Assembly: GCF_964340395.1 (NCBI RefSeq)
Contig: NC_135564.1
Coordinates: forward strand, 8,138,861-8,202,860
Direction: 5' to 3'
Source of the DNA: Glandiceps talaboti
Lineage: Eukaryota > Hemichordata > Enteropneusta > Spengelidae
DNA: 64,000 nt
Position numbers and translations under genes: made by a program. Shown one piece after another: positions 34,999-59,419 of the stretch. The notes beneath the pieces are model-generated. The model saw only the letters and a list, made by a program, of their open reading frames with translations. It made no database searches and had not been told where the DNA came from. The number at the start of each line of letters is the position of its first letter. Position 1 is the first letter of the stretch.

Positions 34999-37205
34999 CT
35001 ATGGTTAGAATACATTGAGTATTTTTAATAAGGGGATTGACCATCTTAAAGCTGATCTCGCAGGATAACGAGTAACTGGAAAGGGGAACTATATTACACA
35101 AAACTGTACAGCGTATACGCTGACTTGGTATGATTGAAAGCAATATATCTATAGGTGGCGACATAAAGCTTCGATTTAAAAGAGCCGAGAAGGTACCTCC
35201 CTGTATCCCTGAAAATTAAGCATGTGTTGTCTGTTGAAACCTCAAACATTAACATGTATTTATGTGATTTAACTCCAGAGAGTGATGCTAGAGAACGTAT
35301 ACTAGTGGCTCTTGGCGAATTTGAGAAGACAACATGCCTTCAATTTAAGGAAAGAACAGACGAAAATGACTACGTTAAATTCACTACGGATAAGGGGTAA
35401 GAATTAATTATTAATTGTTACATAAATCTAGATCGGAATGGGGCGGATGTTAGGAATGATTTATTACATTAGGTACGAATTACTTATTCCATAGATAGGG
35501 GGGTACGAATTACTTATTCCATAGATAGGGGGTACGAATTACTTATTCCATAGATAGGGGTACGAATTACTCATTCCACTAAGAATGGTTTATTGCATAG
35601 ATAGGGGTTACATAGAAGAAGTAAAATATAAAGCGAATACATGGAAGATAACATAAAACAAACAAACAAACACACGAACAAACAAACAAACAAACAAACA
35701 AACAAACAGTGTTGTGCAATAATAGGGTTTACTATGTTAGCGTTCGTGCTTGTGGTTTTATTCATAAACGATGACGGTATTAAGAAGATAAAACTGACTT
35801 AATAATATTATCGATTTCGATCAGGTGTTCTTCAGCAGTTGGTCGTAGTGGAGGAATGCAAATAATTACAATTGGTGGAAACTGTAACAAAAAATTAGGG
35901 TCCATCTTACATGAAATCATGCACGCCATTGGATTTCATCATGAACAGAGCAGAACTGACAGAGACGAATATGTCGAAATCCTACTACAAAATGTATTTC
36001 CTGGCAAGTATTCTTTCAATTGAAAAGATATTTTATGATTAGTATCTTGAAATGAATGACAGAGGAAGAGTCTATAATTTGATAGTTTGTGTGGAGTTAT
36101 GTATAATTCATGATAAGATCTACTTAATTTATTCAATCAACTGCTATAGTTAGGACCGGGTCGAGAACTTAACTTTGAATTCGGACAAATAAAATGCAAC
36201 TACAAAAATTGTTCGAAATTGTTCACCGCATGATGACAATTGATTAACACACCAATGTCAACTCGAACCTCGCTGTGCTTTCTGAGCCTGTTATTGCAGA
36301 CTGATACCAACTGAAAAGAAATCTTATTTGGTATCCCCACCCCAGAAAAGGTAACATAAATGATTGATTAATGGCTAAGAGAGTCCATAACAGAGCACAT
36401 CTGCCGCTTTGAGAAAAGGTCACAATGAAAGCCTCCAGGGTGCCAACGCGGCTCAGTACGGTAATTTGAAGTTAAAGAGAACCCTATTAAGTTTCAATGT
36501 TGTAAAAGATTGGCGATGTATGTGTGTTTTTTGTAGGGTTTAAACAAAATTTTGATTTATACGATCATAAGTTGATTGATCCATTGGGAGCCCCTTATGA
36601 CTATGGCTCATTGCTACATTATCCGGAAGACGCCTTCATCAAAAGAGCGGGTACGAAAACAATTATACCGAAGAAAAAAACCGATGTGAAACTCGGACAG
36701 TGTTCTTACTTCAGTGAAGTGGATCTGTATAAAATCAACAAACTGTACAAGTGCGGTAAGAAAAAAAATGACCGTTATTTTAACAGTCCCAGTACATCTA
36801 AAACTATGTGTTGGAAAATAATAGTTAATTCCACTGATTATTGTCATGGAAACGTATTTTGTTGCTAAAAAAATACATAATATTATTGGTACTGGTAAAG
36901 GATAGCTTCGTTTACTGATAATTTTGCGACGAGTTTCAACAACCTATCTCTAACATCAACTTGAGAAATAATAGCTATGGCTATGTATTACATTGCCTTT
37001 TATGAATTCTGTTCTTCCGTAGATACAACCACCGACGTGGGAACTGGAGAAGATGGTGGAAATGAAATAGGTAAGGAACATACGCCTATTGGTTACTATG
37101 AGGTCATGTTGGGCAGTATCAAAGTACGATAGAGACTCATTGTGAATAAGTTATAGTACTAGGATAACATTACAAATCCAAAGAGGAACACGGTATCAAA
37201 ATCAT

Positions 37206-37302
<97 letters not shown>

Positions 37303-39830
37303 CCGGTACCACCACCACCACCACCACCACCACCACCACCACCACCACCGCCGCCGCCGCCGCCACCACCACCACCACCACCAAACAAGATTATAACATT
37401 GAGCACATATATTTGGTGTTTTGATCCCCAGATACTCAAGAATGCTTCACGGAAGACCATGCCACAGATTATCGAGGGACGGTAGCAGTTTCTATGAGTG
37501 GCAGAACTTGTCGAAACTGGGCTGAATTGGACATGGAAGACGAACAAAGTGATTTAGGAAATCACAACTACTGTCGTAATCCGGACCATGATTCGAGTGC
37601 CTGGTGTTATGTGGGGAATGGAGAAGATTTTGAATATGAATACTGTGACATCGGGAAAAAAGGAGACAATTGTCAAGATGGTATGTCTTACTACAAAACC
37701 AGAGTGACTATAGAGTTTCGGCATGAAGTTTGTAACGTCAGTTAACGTTTTTGTGTTATGAATCACACAAACAAAAGTATTGACACTGATAGCATGCAAG
37801 CATGTAAGATGGTACATTTTATCTCACTGTGAACACAAATAAACATCACTCTCAGATGAATTCGAAACAAGGAAGATAACACAGGTTTGTTGAGAATTAA
37901 AAAAAAATCGCACCATTTTAGACAGACTCTCTTTTTTAAACAAAGTATTAGGCGGCCATATTGGATTCTAAAATGACTAAACTTTGTTGTTGCTATTCCT
38001 CAAAGAGAATAACTATCAAGATAGATTAGGATTTGTTGAAGACATATAGGAAATTGATTTTGAAAACTAAATCGACCCAATTGTGATGAGAAGTGAACGC
38101 ATCCGCTCTCAACCTAAATAAACGATTATATTTCACTTAAATCAACAGACGGGAAAGGACCAACAGCAGTACCTACACGTGAGTATGAATTACTAGGTAT
38201 TCATTGAAAACGAGAAATTGATAGCAAATGTCCAGTAAACAAATTTGATAATGTTATGCATTTTGGTTTTGAGAAAGGATAGCAATGCATTCGTACAATT
38301 ACAATTTATTTAAAATAAACATCCATCACGGATATTTTCATTTTTTTTTCTTTGGAGATAGAATCGCCTGGCCAAGGAGAATGCTATGTAGACCCTATTG
38401 GCCAAGACTACCGTGGCACTGTTTCTTCCACACGGGATGGTGTTGCTTGCCAAGCGTGGTCAGACCAATACCCACACGAACACGATTACGGTTCTTTAGT
38501 AGATGGAGAACACAATTATTGTCGAAATCCAGATGGTGATGAGAATGGTGCATGGTGTTTCCAACTGAGTGTGGACCGACCATTTGGTTATTGTGATATT
38601 GGTCAACCGGCGGAATACTGCCAAGCAGGTAGAGAAATTAGCAATATTCACAGGCGTTCGTTTCGGAGCAACGGGCTTTCTGAGATTATGAGAACATGTG
38701 TTGAAGCGATAATCAGCTAAGCTGATGTGTAATATACACGCAATCTGCGTGTCTGCGTGTACACATATATGTATATGTATGAAAAGAAACCAACCCTTAG
38801 TAGGCTTTAGAGAAAGTATGTTGTATGTGAAATTTCAATTTGCTGATGCAGAGATCCTAATGGTCTGAATTGGTTATGTATTGTACGATGATGTATAGAG
38901 CTATACTAACATTCAAATATGAAATAGAGATCCCGTAGTAGAACGATCTACATATATCATCGTTATCTGTTCTCCACAGCGCCCCAGACGTGCAGCTATG
39001 AGGCAAACATGGACAGACTCGGTAGTGATATATACGGAGTTCCTGAAAAGGTTAATAGCAGAGAAGAGTGTTGTAGTCTGTGCTGGAGTGATCCTCAATG
39101 TATCGCATGGACATTTGAAAAAAATCAAGGTCCTAGATATGGTAACTGCTGGTTGAAAGATACCATACCCGTTGCAGTTGAGTCAGATTGCTGCGACTCG
39201 GGGATACAAGAGAATCCGAAAGGTAGTAGTACTTTATTTCTGCATGGAGGTAGATTCCGCAGGAAATTTACTTGGCAGAATTGACCAGCTTACATATTTA
39301 AAATCATTAAAATCATTGGTATAAATTACTCGTAACATTAGAAAAATCCCTTCATTTAAATGGTAGAGTTCGTCTGTGTTTAAAGATTTAGTAAATGTTA
39401 AAATAAAGGAAGCAGGAAAAATAAGAATTTGTTCTTATTAAGCACGATTTGGTTGCGATAAGGTCAAAACCTTCATTTTGTACACTACTGCCTATCAGGG
39501 TATAGTACAGTAACTGATTCAATGTTACCGTTTGAAAGGTGAAATACTTAATTCAGAAAAACAGGAACAATATATGTATATATATTATATCTTGCAGCGT
39601 GTACAGTGAGGGAAAACATTGACAGGCCAGGTGCTGGTATAAATAATGGAAACATGAACAAAGTAGGCAGCGCTCTGGCTTGTTGTAATTCTTGTTGGTA
39701 CAATCCCACCTGTGTGGCATGGACATTTGACAAGAGAGAAGGGTCGACGTTTGGTAATTGTTGGTTGAAGGACGACACACCAGACCCCGTTGAAGCCTCG
39801 TGTTGTGATTCAGGTCTACTCGGGTACTAG
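30260..39830 (+). CDS. Secreted astacin metalloprotease with two kringle and two PAN/apple domains
   Basis: A zinc endopeptidase of the astacin (M12A) family, predicted secreted. Fifteen exons (30260-30331, 30763-30822, 32444-32477, 33705-33779, 34135-34181, 34665-34743, 35279-35396, 35825-36003, 36537-36755, 37023-37070, 37432-37680, 38149-38178, 38362-38628, 38980-39222, 39598-39830) join in frame to 650 aa. Order: signal peptide 1-22; prodomain with basic KRRSDRR (45-51) and an aspartate-switch-like EGD (88-90); catalytic domain about 97-294 with HEIMHAIGFHHEQSR (191-205) and disulfide-type cysteines 142/294 and 163/182; kringles 315-about 386 and 411-about 487; PAN/apple domains 497-about 565 and 575-about 645. 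The Met-turn reads SLLHY (246-250), with Leu for Met. All module exons are phase 1-1, as in shuffled domains. Intron 8 has a GC donor. The substrate is unknown. Confidence 0.93.
30604..30690. repeat. (CTGA)n microsatellite
   Basis: About 20 GACT units in astacin intron 1 with two variant units near 30659. Confidence 0.95.
31686..31700. repeat. Poly-C tract
   Basis: A run of about 13 C within astacin intron 2. Confidence 0.9.
31803..32310 (-). mobile_element. Probable retroelement 3' region with (AAT)n tail
   Basis: An (ATA)n array at about 31810-31880 is followed by CTTTATTCGTCG and diffuse non-repetitive sequence including CTCTGAGGCGACGGCC. Read on the minus strand this resembles a LINE/SINE end with a trinucleotide tail. 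No RT motif was read, so the call is tentative. Confidence 0.35.
33812..33907. repeat. (ATAC)n microsatellite
   Basis: About 24 ATAC units starting 35 bp after the exon 4 donor of the astacin gene. Confidence 0.96.
34481..34548. repeat. (AAC)n microsatellite
   Basis: About 22 CAA/AAC units in astacin intron 5. Confidence 0.95.
34908..34996. repeat. (AG)n microsatellite
   Basis: About 44 GA dinucleotides in astacin intron 6. Confidence 0.97.
35470..35600. repeat. ~32-bp tandem repeat
   Basis: Four to five copies of GTACGAATTACTTATTCCAT followed by AGATAGGGG, with the G-run length varying between copies. It lies in astacin intron 7. Confidence 0.9.
35654..35707. repeat. (AAAC)n microsatellite
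   Basis: About 13 ACAA units with a few variant units in astacin intron 7. Confidence 0.92.
35825..36003 (+). CDS. Astacin exon 8: zinc-binding motif
   Basis: Encodes the zinc and catalytic signature HEIMHAIGFHHEQSR, with His191, His195 and His201 as ligands and Glu192 as the catalytic base, followed by TDRDEYVEI. The exon ends in phase 1 at TG|GCAAGT, a GC donor. No GT donor nearby keeps the frame. Confidence 0.93.
36537..36755 (+). CDS. Astacin exon 9: Met-turn and end of catalytic domain
   Basis: Contains PYDYGSLLHYPEDAF, where astacins normally have S-x-MHY. The tyrosine that acts as the fifth zinc ligand is kept, but the Met-turn methionine is leucine (codon CTA). It ends with Cys294, the partner of Cys142. 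Confidence 0.93.
37207..37382. repeat. Compound (ATC)n(AAC)n(ACC)n(GCC)n(ACC)n tract
   Basis: Five consecutive trinucleotide runs change by single bases. The tract ends 50 bp before the kringle 1 exon, in the intron, so it is not translated in the predicted transcript. Confidence 0.96.
37432..37680 (+). CDS. Astacin exon 11: kringle domain 1
   Basis: Six cysteines in kringle order, with DYRGT, an RTCRNW segment, NYCRNPD and AWCY followed by EYCDI. A single exon with phase 1 at both ends. Confidence 0.93.
38362..38628 (+). CDS. Astacin exon 13: kringle domain 2
   Basis: Six cysteines with DYRGTV, VACQAW, NYCRNPDGD, AWCF and GYCDI. It is the same design as kringle 1, in phase 1 at both ends, and separated from it by a 30-bp linker exon (38149-38178). 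Confidence 0.93.
38980..39222 (+). CDS. Astacin exon 14: PAN/apple domain 1
   Basis: Cysteine-rich module with EECCSLCWSDPQCIAWTF and GNCWLKD, matching PAN/apple folds. It ends with DCCDSG. Phase 1 at both ends. Confidence 0.88.
39598..39830 (+). CDS. Astacin exon 15: PAN/apple domain 2 and stop
   Basis: Sister of domain 1 with ACCNSCWYNPTCVAWTF and GNCWLKDD. The stop is TAG at 39828-39830. A variant poly(A) hexamer ATTAAA occurs at 39920-39925. Confidence 0.9.
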
Positions 39831-40377
39831 GTGTCAACAACCAAGTAGTTGACACATGTTGACGTACCAGTGGTGGTATGAGAGTTCCTATGTACTTTCT
39901 GAGACTTACCATATGCATGATTAAAGTTACACTCATAATCTGTGTGTCTACATTTTGACTATGGTCTCAGACTTCATATTATCTTCCTAAAATTTTGGGT
40001 CAAAATTCTTCGATGACAGACCTATTGATATTGCTTCCAGGACAATGGAGAAACTTTATTCACATAACACACGTACAATTTTATACTAAATTCCTTTCTT
40101 CTGTAGTTTTCTTAAAAGAAATTCGAAATTAAAGGAAATAATAAAAATTCCGTCAATATAATTTTTTAAATTAGAAATTTGAAAATGATTAAATGTACTG
40201 TACCAAAAAGATTCGGTCACGAAGTCATGGTCTACATTACACCCACAACAATGCTGACCACTTCCGCGTAGCTGTGACCTTTCAATCGCGTACAAGTATC
40301 CGAAAGTGTTTCATGACAGTCTTCCTGTTAACATACAAATGAAGAGTTGTATCAGAAGTATACCCCTCTTGCTCATT

Positions 40378-40830
40378 AAAGGGGAAAGCCACTCAAGAAA
40401 ATACATGCTTTTCCGTTAACTTTTGGTTTTGGAGTGTCATTTCATGTTTTTACAACACACTGATAACATGCAGTTGAAATTGTCCCCGTTTGGGGATCTT
40501 TGCTTCGGGCCATATTTCCTCATGCAGAAAGTTTATGTTTATACAATAGGTGAACAATAGATATTCATGACTCCTGAGTGCCTATTGCCTTCAGTGAAAA
40601 TGTCATTGATATTCAGTGTTTCCCTTATTGCATAAATGTTTCTGCTGAATCCCATGAGGCAGTGTGAATGTGGCCAAAACAAAGATCTGTACATGAGGGA
40701 CAACTTCAACTTCATGTTTCTGTGAAATCGTCCATCATGATCATGGAGGTGATACAAAACCGTGAAATGGCTCTCCAGAACCCAAACTTCATGAAAATGC
40801 CTTTATTTCCTGGAGTGGCGTTTCCTAAAT
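40378..40830. mobile_element. ~450-bp fold-back element between the two proteases
   Basis: The left end AAAGGGGAAAGCCACTC mirrors the right end, with TTTCCTGGAGTGGCGTTTCC at about 40805-40825. Both arms of about 200 bp are diverged reverse complements meeting near 40600 (ATTCATGAC...). Partial relatives occur at 11755-11785, 22455-22520 and 49640-49830. Confidence 0.7.
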
Positions 40831-40973
40831 ACGCATGCCCAATGAGGATTCATATTGGGCAGTGTAATGAAGCGCCCGTTGATTACGGTTCCTTTTGCAC
40901 ATTGTGTCATTCAATTCTCTTAGTTACACTACTAGCATACTGTAATGTAACAAATTTAAAGCGACGTTGTCAA

Positions 40974-53411
<12,438 letters not shown>

Positions 53412-53451
53412 TGTTTTAGAAGAAATAACATATGGTGGCTATCATTGTCCC

Positions 53452-53459
53452 TATATATA
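53452..53459 (-). promoter_or_regulatory. TATA-box-like element of the M12B gene
   Basis: GGTATATATAGGG on the minus strand lies about 41-48 bp upstream of the start codon. It fits a TATA box with a very short 5' leader. Confidence 0.4.
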
Positions 53460-54012
53460 CCAGGACAAATGCTATCATGATCATATGATAAACGCTTAAA
53501 ATAGCACAAATGAGTATTTTCATTTTTAACAGGAACGGGTAGGGAATACGTATCTAAGGACACGTAAATAACGTGTTTACATAAAATATACATCGTGTTG
53601 CTGCTTACACCACTTCTCTCTGAATGGTGTGCAGTAATGGTGTACAATAACTCAAGAATAAAAACGCACAGACACTCTTTCAAGTCTCTGTCCCACATTA
53701 TAGGATATTGCCTGGCGTGGCATTGTGTTTTTTTTATTTAGGTTTTTGTTCGATTCTGGATCGTGTTAGGTGTTACTTGTTTATTTAAATAGAGACTGCA
53801 TCCAAGTGTCTACTCCTATGTTATCAGAGGTAAGCTTTATATTAATACAATATCATTGCATATCAAGGATATTGTAGGTTCTGTAATAAGAGTACAACGC
53901 AATAGCACCTATGAGGTTGCATAATTTATTGAATTGAATAATGTGATTTACCCTCACCGATGTTATGTACAGCGGCTTTTAAAATACTGTTCAACGGCTA
54001 TGTTTGATACAC

Positions 54013-54280
54013 TCGCGCAGAAACTTACTACACAAGGTACATTTGAAGATACCAAGATTGACTGAATATACAGTTCCTTACTACATTTTGTCTAAATGAA
54101 ATGAAATGAACTGATGTACCAGCATGCAAACAAATGCAGACATCAAAACATTGGCGCCCGCGTATCTGAGTCTTGGTGCTGTACATTGGTTTAAATGGTT
54201 CATTTCAGACTAAATGTAGCAATAAATTGTGATCTTGCTATTAAAGTGTGCATGTGCAGTTCTTCTTATTTTCTGTGTGG
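54013..54280. mobile_element. MITE family 1, copy c
   Basis: Inverted ends (GCAGAAACTTACTACAC ... GTGTGCATGTGCAGTTC) with internal CTACATTTTGTCTAAATG and its complement. It lies about 600 bp upstream of the M12B start. Confidence 0.7.
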
Positions 54281-54889
54281 TCGTATAAAACAGAACTGTT
54301 GAATGGTATTTTGAAATCCGCTGTAACATTTGAGATTACTGAACTCAACTGAATGATATCAAATCTACACACCATCACCTAACTTTGGGATTGATACTTT
54401 CTAGATAATGATTTCAAATCTACACACTATCTCTCAGGAATGCATGATTAGAAATTCGAACACAGGCCACCTCGTTTTACTGTGTTTATAACCTAATTAC
54501 TACATGATTTCAAAACGTTACACAGTCTAAATTTTGATCGGCACAACATTGCGATAAATAGAGTGATTCTCCATCTTTGGTAAAATGTACGTCTACAATG
54601 CTACATCAACATCATTCACAATCTGATTGAAAATCTGATATGGTGATTACACAGCTTGATTTCTTTAGTTACTTCTGTTACCATTATTTTTTTTATGAAG
54701 GCGGCGATCATTCCGATCCCGGAACACCAAAATCGACACTGAACAAAGAAAAAACAGGTATATAAAGAAATGGAGCGGTATTCACCATATCAGATTTTAA
54801 TCAGATTGCAACATTCAATGATCAGAATGAACTACACCAACACTATGCATAAACATCACTTTGCAATGTCAAATCGCATGTGTCCTATC

Positions 54890-55370
54890 AAGTTTGTTAA
54901 TGTACCTTACAGTGTTAATGACTAATTTGCATAATTAATGAGTTTCGGTATTTAGGGTATATCTTAAGACTGCATACTTCAATTTCAATATAATTTACTA
55001 AATATATTAAACATAACAAAGTCCATACGCCCAATAAAGTTTGTTGATGTACCTTACAGTGTTAATGACTAATTTGCATAATTAATGATTTTCAGTAATT
55101 AGGATGTATCTTAAGAATGCATACTTGAATTTCAATATCATTTAGTACATAATGTTAACCATAACAAATCGGGTACGTCCTATAAAAATTGTTTATATAT
55201 AGCTTACAGTTTTAATGAAAAAATTGCATAATTAACGATTTTAGGTAACTCAGCTGTATCATAATAATGCATATATCAACAATAATTCCTTTAATGAGCA
55301 ATTTGCATAATTAGTGATTCCCTTACGGGAGGCATTCAGTTTAAATCTGGTTATATCATGTCCCTCTTTC
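54890..55370 (-). repeat. Reverse copy of the ~150-bp octamer units
   Basis: Four units with ATTTGCATAATTAATGA and AAGTTTGTTAATGTACCTTA occur in reverse relative to 9296-10510. The copy ends with GGGAGGCATTCAGTTTAAAT, matching 9278-9297. Confidence 0.8.
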
Positions 55371-55439
55371 TTATTGTTCTTTACACATAGTATGACTAGT
55401 TTTTATGAACAATGAATTCACAAAATTAGAAGTTTTATT

Positions 55440-56413
55440 CATAATGATGGATCAGGATAGTCGTCTCATGCCACACCATTCATGTCCATGACAACCCAAC
55501 GCTAAAATAAAACCATGCCAGAAACTAGAGAAACTCGAACAGCTCATCGCGTACTTGCAGTGAGCATCAGTACTGGGGCGTCACAGTACAAATTCATTTA
55601 CAGGACCTTGGATCAATATTCAAGTTCGACTAGTCTAAATCCCCGCTTAGATCAAACACCTCATTTTGTGTAAAAATACTAAACAGTACACCCTCCATGT
55701 TAGACGCACCATACTGAATTAGGTTTAATCATGTCTGAGGTTTATTAACAGGTTCATATCCAAAATGGTCTGCTATTTTGCCTTTCTATGCTGATGGTCA
55801 GCGCAACTGCTGCATATTAATACGAATGATTAACACCAAGGCACTATTACAATGAGCTTCCACCATCCACTTGTGCTTGCGTGCTTCCGTCCGTTAATAG
55901 GAAGACATTTCTCTGACATTCAATATCTAAATTTAATTCAAACCTTGCACAAAGGTAACATATCATATGGGACATATGCATGCCACTTCGTTTCGAGACA
56001 CATGCAATTTCTTTTTTGAATGGCTGCCACATTTATTGTTAAAATCATTATTGACTGCATAACTCAAACACTGTTATACATGTAGATTCCTATTTATGAT
56101 TGGTTACCCAGAATTGGATGGGTCAATAGGTCAATAAGCTCGTTTTGAATTTCGTTTCCAACAGTTGGTAATACTAGCATGATATCTAGACTGACTTGTT
56201 GCAGTGTATCATTAACATAATCTATAAAGTTTAGATGATGAATTATGTATCTTTTGAGTCCACGTCTATGATATAAAGTGTAGTACTGGAAAAGAGTACA
56301 GTGGAAAACTTTCAAATAAACATCTACTTGAACAAGTAACAATATGGAATGGCTGCTTCATGGCCAAGGGGCAATTACAAAAAATGCAACCACCAATACA
56401 CTGCACAGCTTAT
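55440..56413. other. Intergenic, 3' of the oxidoreductase gene
   Basis: A minus-strand AATAAA signal at 56037-56032 lies about 380 bp past the stop codon and may end the transcript. Nothing else is recognised. Confidence 0.4.
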
Positions 56414-57187
56414 TCATTTTTTGTCTTTCTTGATCAAATCTGCTCCCTTTTCACCAATCATTATTGTAGGTGCATTTGTATTTCCTGAAGTCAGATGCGG
56501 CATGATGGCCGCATCAATGACACGGACATTGTGTATACCACGAACTCTGTATCGAAGAGAAAATGATAGAAAATGAATATTCGACGGCAACACACCTAAC
56601 CCTTTATCTCATCTGACGACATTTGTCAGAAAAATAAAAAACCTTGTTCAAAAATTGTTGGTGCTTCACTTATGAGACATAATTTGTTTACACACACAGG
56701 GACAACTTGCAAGGGATGCAAAGACACTAGAGGCTGTGCACACACTGTAAGCGGTTGTATGATTAGGCAAGTTAAAAGTCTGAGAGTTGGTTATCCGTCA
56801 GAAAGTAAACAATTGAAACTATTATAACCATCACGTCCGTGTGTAAATTTTCAACAGAAGATCCTGCTGTGTGATGTGTCTCTGTTATCGTTTGTCTATA
56901 TTTGAATTGTGCTTGTCTTAATTAGAGCAAAACATCCCATGAATGAAGCTTCATTTCTCCTGTAATCGAAACTGAAGAATAGGACTTTTATATAGGACAA
57001 ATCATGAACATTCCCTAACCTTAAAGAAGGGTCTACAACAGCTGATTTATCATCCTTGGCGCCCATTTTGCAAGTGCCAATTAAATGCCACGTTGTTTGT
57101 GTGACGTGTCTGATCACGTGTTCCCAATAGCTGTCACTGTCGATCTCATGAGGGCAGTTGTCGAACTTGTAGTACTCCAGTTTGATT
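56414..57187 (-). CDS. GMC oxidoreductase C-terminal exons
   Basis: Exon 57187-57020 holds [11 protein letters not shown] and AVVDPSLR. Exon 56546-56414 holds [29 protein letters not shown] and a lysine-rich end. The stop is TGA at 56416-56414. Confidence 0.9.
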
Positions 57188-59379
57188 CTATGACGAATAG
57201 ATAATTGATGGTCGTAAGTATTATTATTCTAGAGTTGACAACATATTCTATCCTATCTAGTTTATTTGAAATCATATGATTTGTGAAAGTCCTAGTCGTT
57301 TTAAACCGAATGATTTCAAAATACACTCATTAAAATGGAAGAAGAAAAACTCACCCAGAGTCCTTCATGGCCTTTGTAGATAATAGTTTTTGGATAAATC
57401 GTACGCCCTAGTTGATGAAAAAAAAGAAATAATGAAAATCTGCATTTGTATCATAGTAGAATTGCATTATATACGTGCTTTCTAGATCTCGACCCGGGCT
57501 TTGAAGGTTATAGTGACCTACCCGTATGATAGTCTCCACATCTTCTTGTTCCTCTAAATAGTGGGGGTCCATTAATGGGGGTTCGAGGGGATCTTTACTT
57601 TTCAGTTTCAAATTTCCAACACTCTTTGGGTGTAACAAACATGGTAGAAATGCCAGCCCGTCGCCCTTTTTCAATTTGAGCCTAAAAAAGAAGAACTTTT
57701 ATATTATTCTGTTTGCTTTATAGGTAATATATAAACGTGTGGTACTTGGCATGATGTGTATTAAAGGTTGCATTTCTGAAATAAATATAGTGCGGATGTA
57801 GTACATTAGGTGTTAACTTGATGTGCGTAGTTTTAATCTCGGCTAACTATTGGTAAAGGTCTTGCCTCAAATATTCAAGTGAATAATTAATGGCAAGAAA
57901 ATGCATCAAGTCTATACTTACGTATCAACATAGCCATTCTTTTCATCAGTAACGAAATTATAGAACAATGGGCTGTAAAAAACTTGGATATCTGGCCATG
58001 GCAAATTCTCCTGTGAAGAAGAAATTGTCAACCTTTAAATCAACGAGAACCAGTAAAGGTCAAAGGGTATCTTAAATTATGCTTTCAGTTTGGACCATTC
58101 CATTCTTGTTGGTGTTGCAACATCACTGATAAGCCTAATTACAAGGAAAATTTAATTAAACATATCACCATGTACATCAAAAAATATATATGAAATCTCA
58201 TTGCAAAATTTAATTTGTCAATCACAGCACGTCTTCAAGATTTTGGATTCATTTTTTTTGAACTCTAAGTCAAAATGTTATCATACTAGAACTGACCTGT
58301 GTCTTTATATGTCCGTGAAAGTCAACACTATTGCTAGTTGACCAGTCTTGTCCGTCCTGTTGAAACAAAATATTTGTTTTACATATCTTAATGTTTATTA
58401 GTTTGAAATTATGTCTACATGCTATTTTTCTTTCAATTACAACATCTTAAAACTTCATTCTTTTTGCTATATTCTTCTGTGTTTCTATATGAACATTCTT
58501 CACCCGTATATAACTGGGATTTTTGAATTAAACAACATCAAAGAGATTGCAAAGAAAGTTTGATCAATGTCCAGCTCACCTGTTGAAAATCGAGTGCATA
58601 TTCATGAAGTCGTAAGATTGTCATGATGTGGTCCTGCAAAAAATATTTTAGGGTTAAATTAATCGTACGTGATTTTATAGAATGCTGGTGTCTTTTTAAA
58701 ATATATAATCATTACCCTATTACCACTAAATAATTCGTTTTGAGCTTCCAGAAGTAAGCTCTTTTGTAATATCAAATTCACCCTTTTTAGATTTATTGTA
58801 TTAGCTCGCAGCGGCTCAATGACTGGTACACATGCGCGTCCTATATACTATGCAATGTTTTTTGGGTGGTTTTACCCAAGGATGCATTGTGGTGCAATGA
58901 CTACGCATGCGCTTTCTATATACTATGCGCATTCTCCATGTGGAGGGCGCTATCTACAATATCATCGTGAGGCAGCCGGTCACAGATGAATCTACCCTCA
59001 TATACACTTCGCGCGCGTATGGGCTTTCCCCAGTTATGATATTATTTAAGTTTGAATGTTGATACTGAATATTGTTATTCGTGTACATTTTGCGTATAAT
59101 GTGTACATGAAAACTAAACGTAGTAAGTACTTCATTGCAACGTAAGTTGTTATTTACATTTTATGAACGTTTAACGGACGGCAAGAATACTGTTATTTAC
59201 AGTTGTGTACATTCTGATTCCTATTTCCATTCTAACTTTTGGAAACACTTTAGGTCGATTCTTTATTAGTGCTTTTTGTACTTTTTAGACTTTAATTTAT
59301 GGAAGGTTTTCACTTCAGTGTTATATTTTAGTGCTTTTTCTTTTCTTTTTATTTGTATGGGCCGCTGGCCTGAAATAAA

Positions 59380-59419
<40 letters not shown>

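Noticed and set aside
36008-36013. GT donor (GTATTC) for astacin exon 8
   Set aside because: Using it gives the wrong phase into exon 9. The GC donor at 36004 is the only one that keeps the catalytic domain.
37170-37547. Poly-Gly/Val/Asp frame on the minus strand
   Set aside because: It is antisense to the compound trinucleotide tract and partly to the kringle 1 exon.
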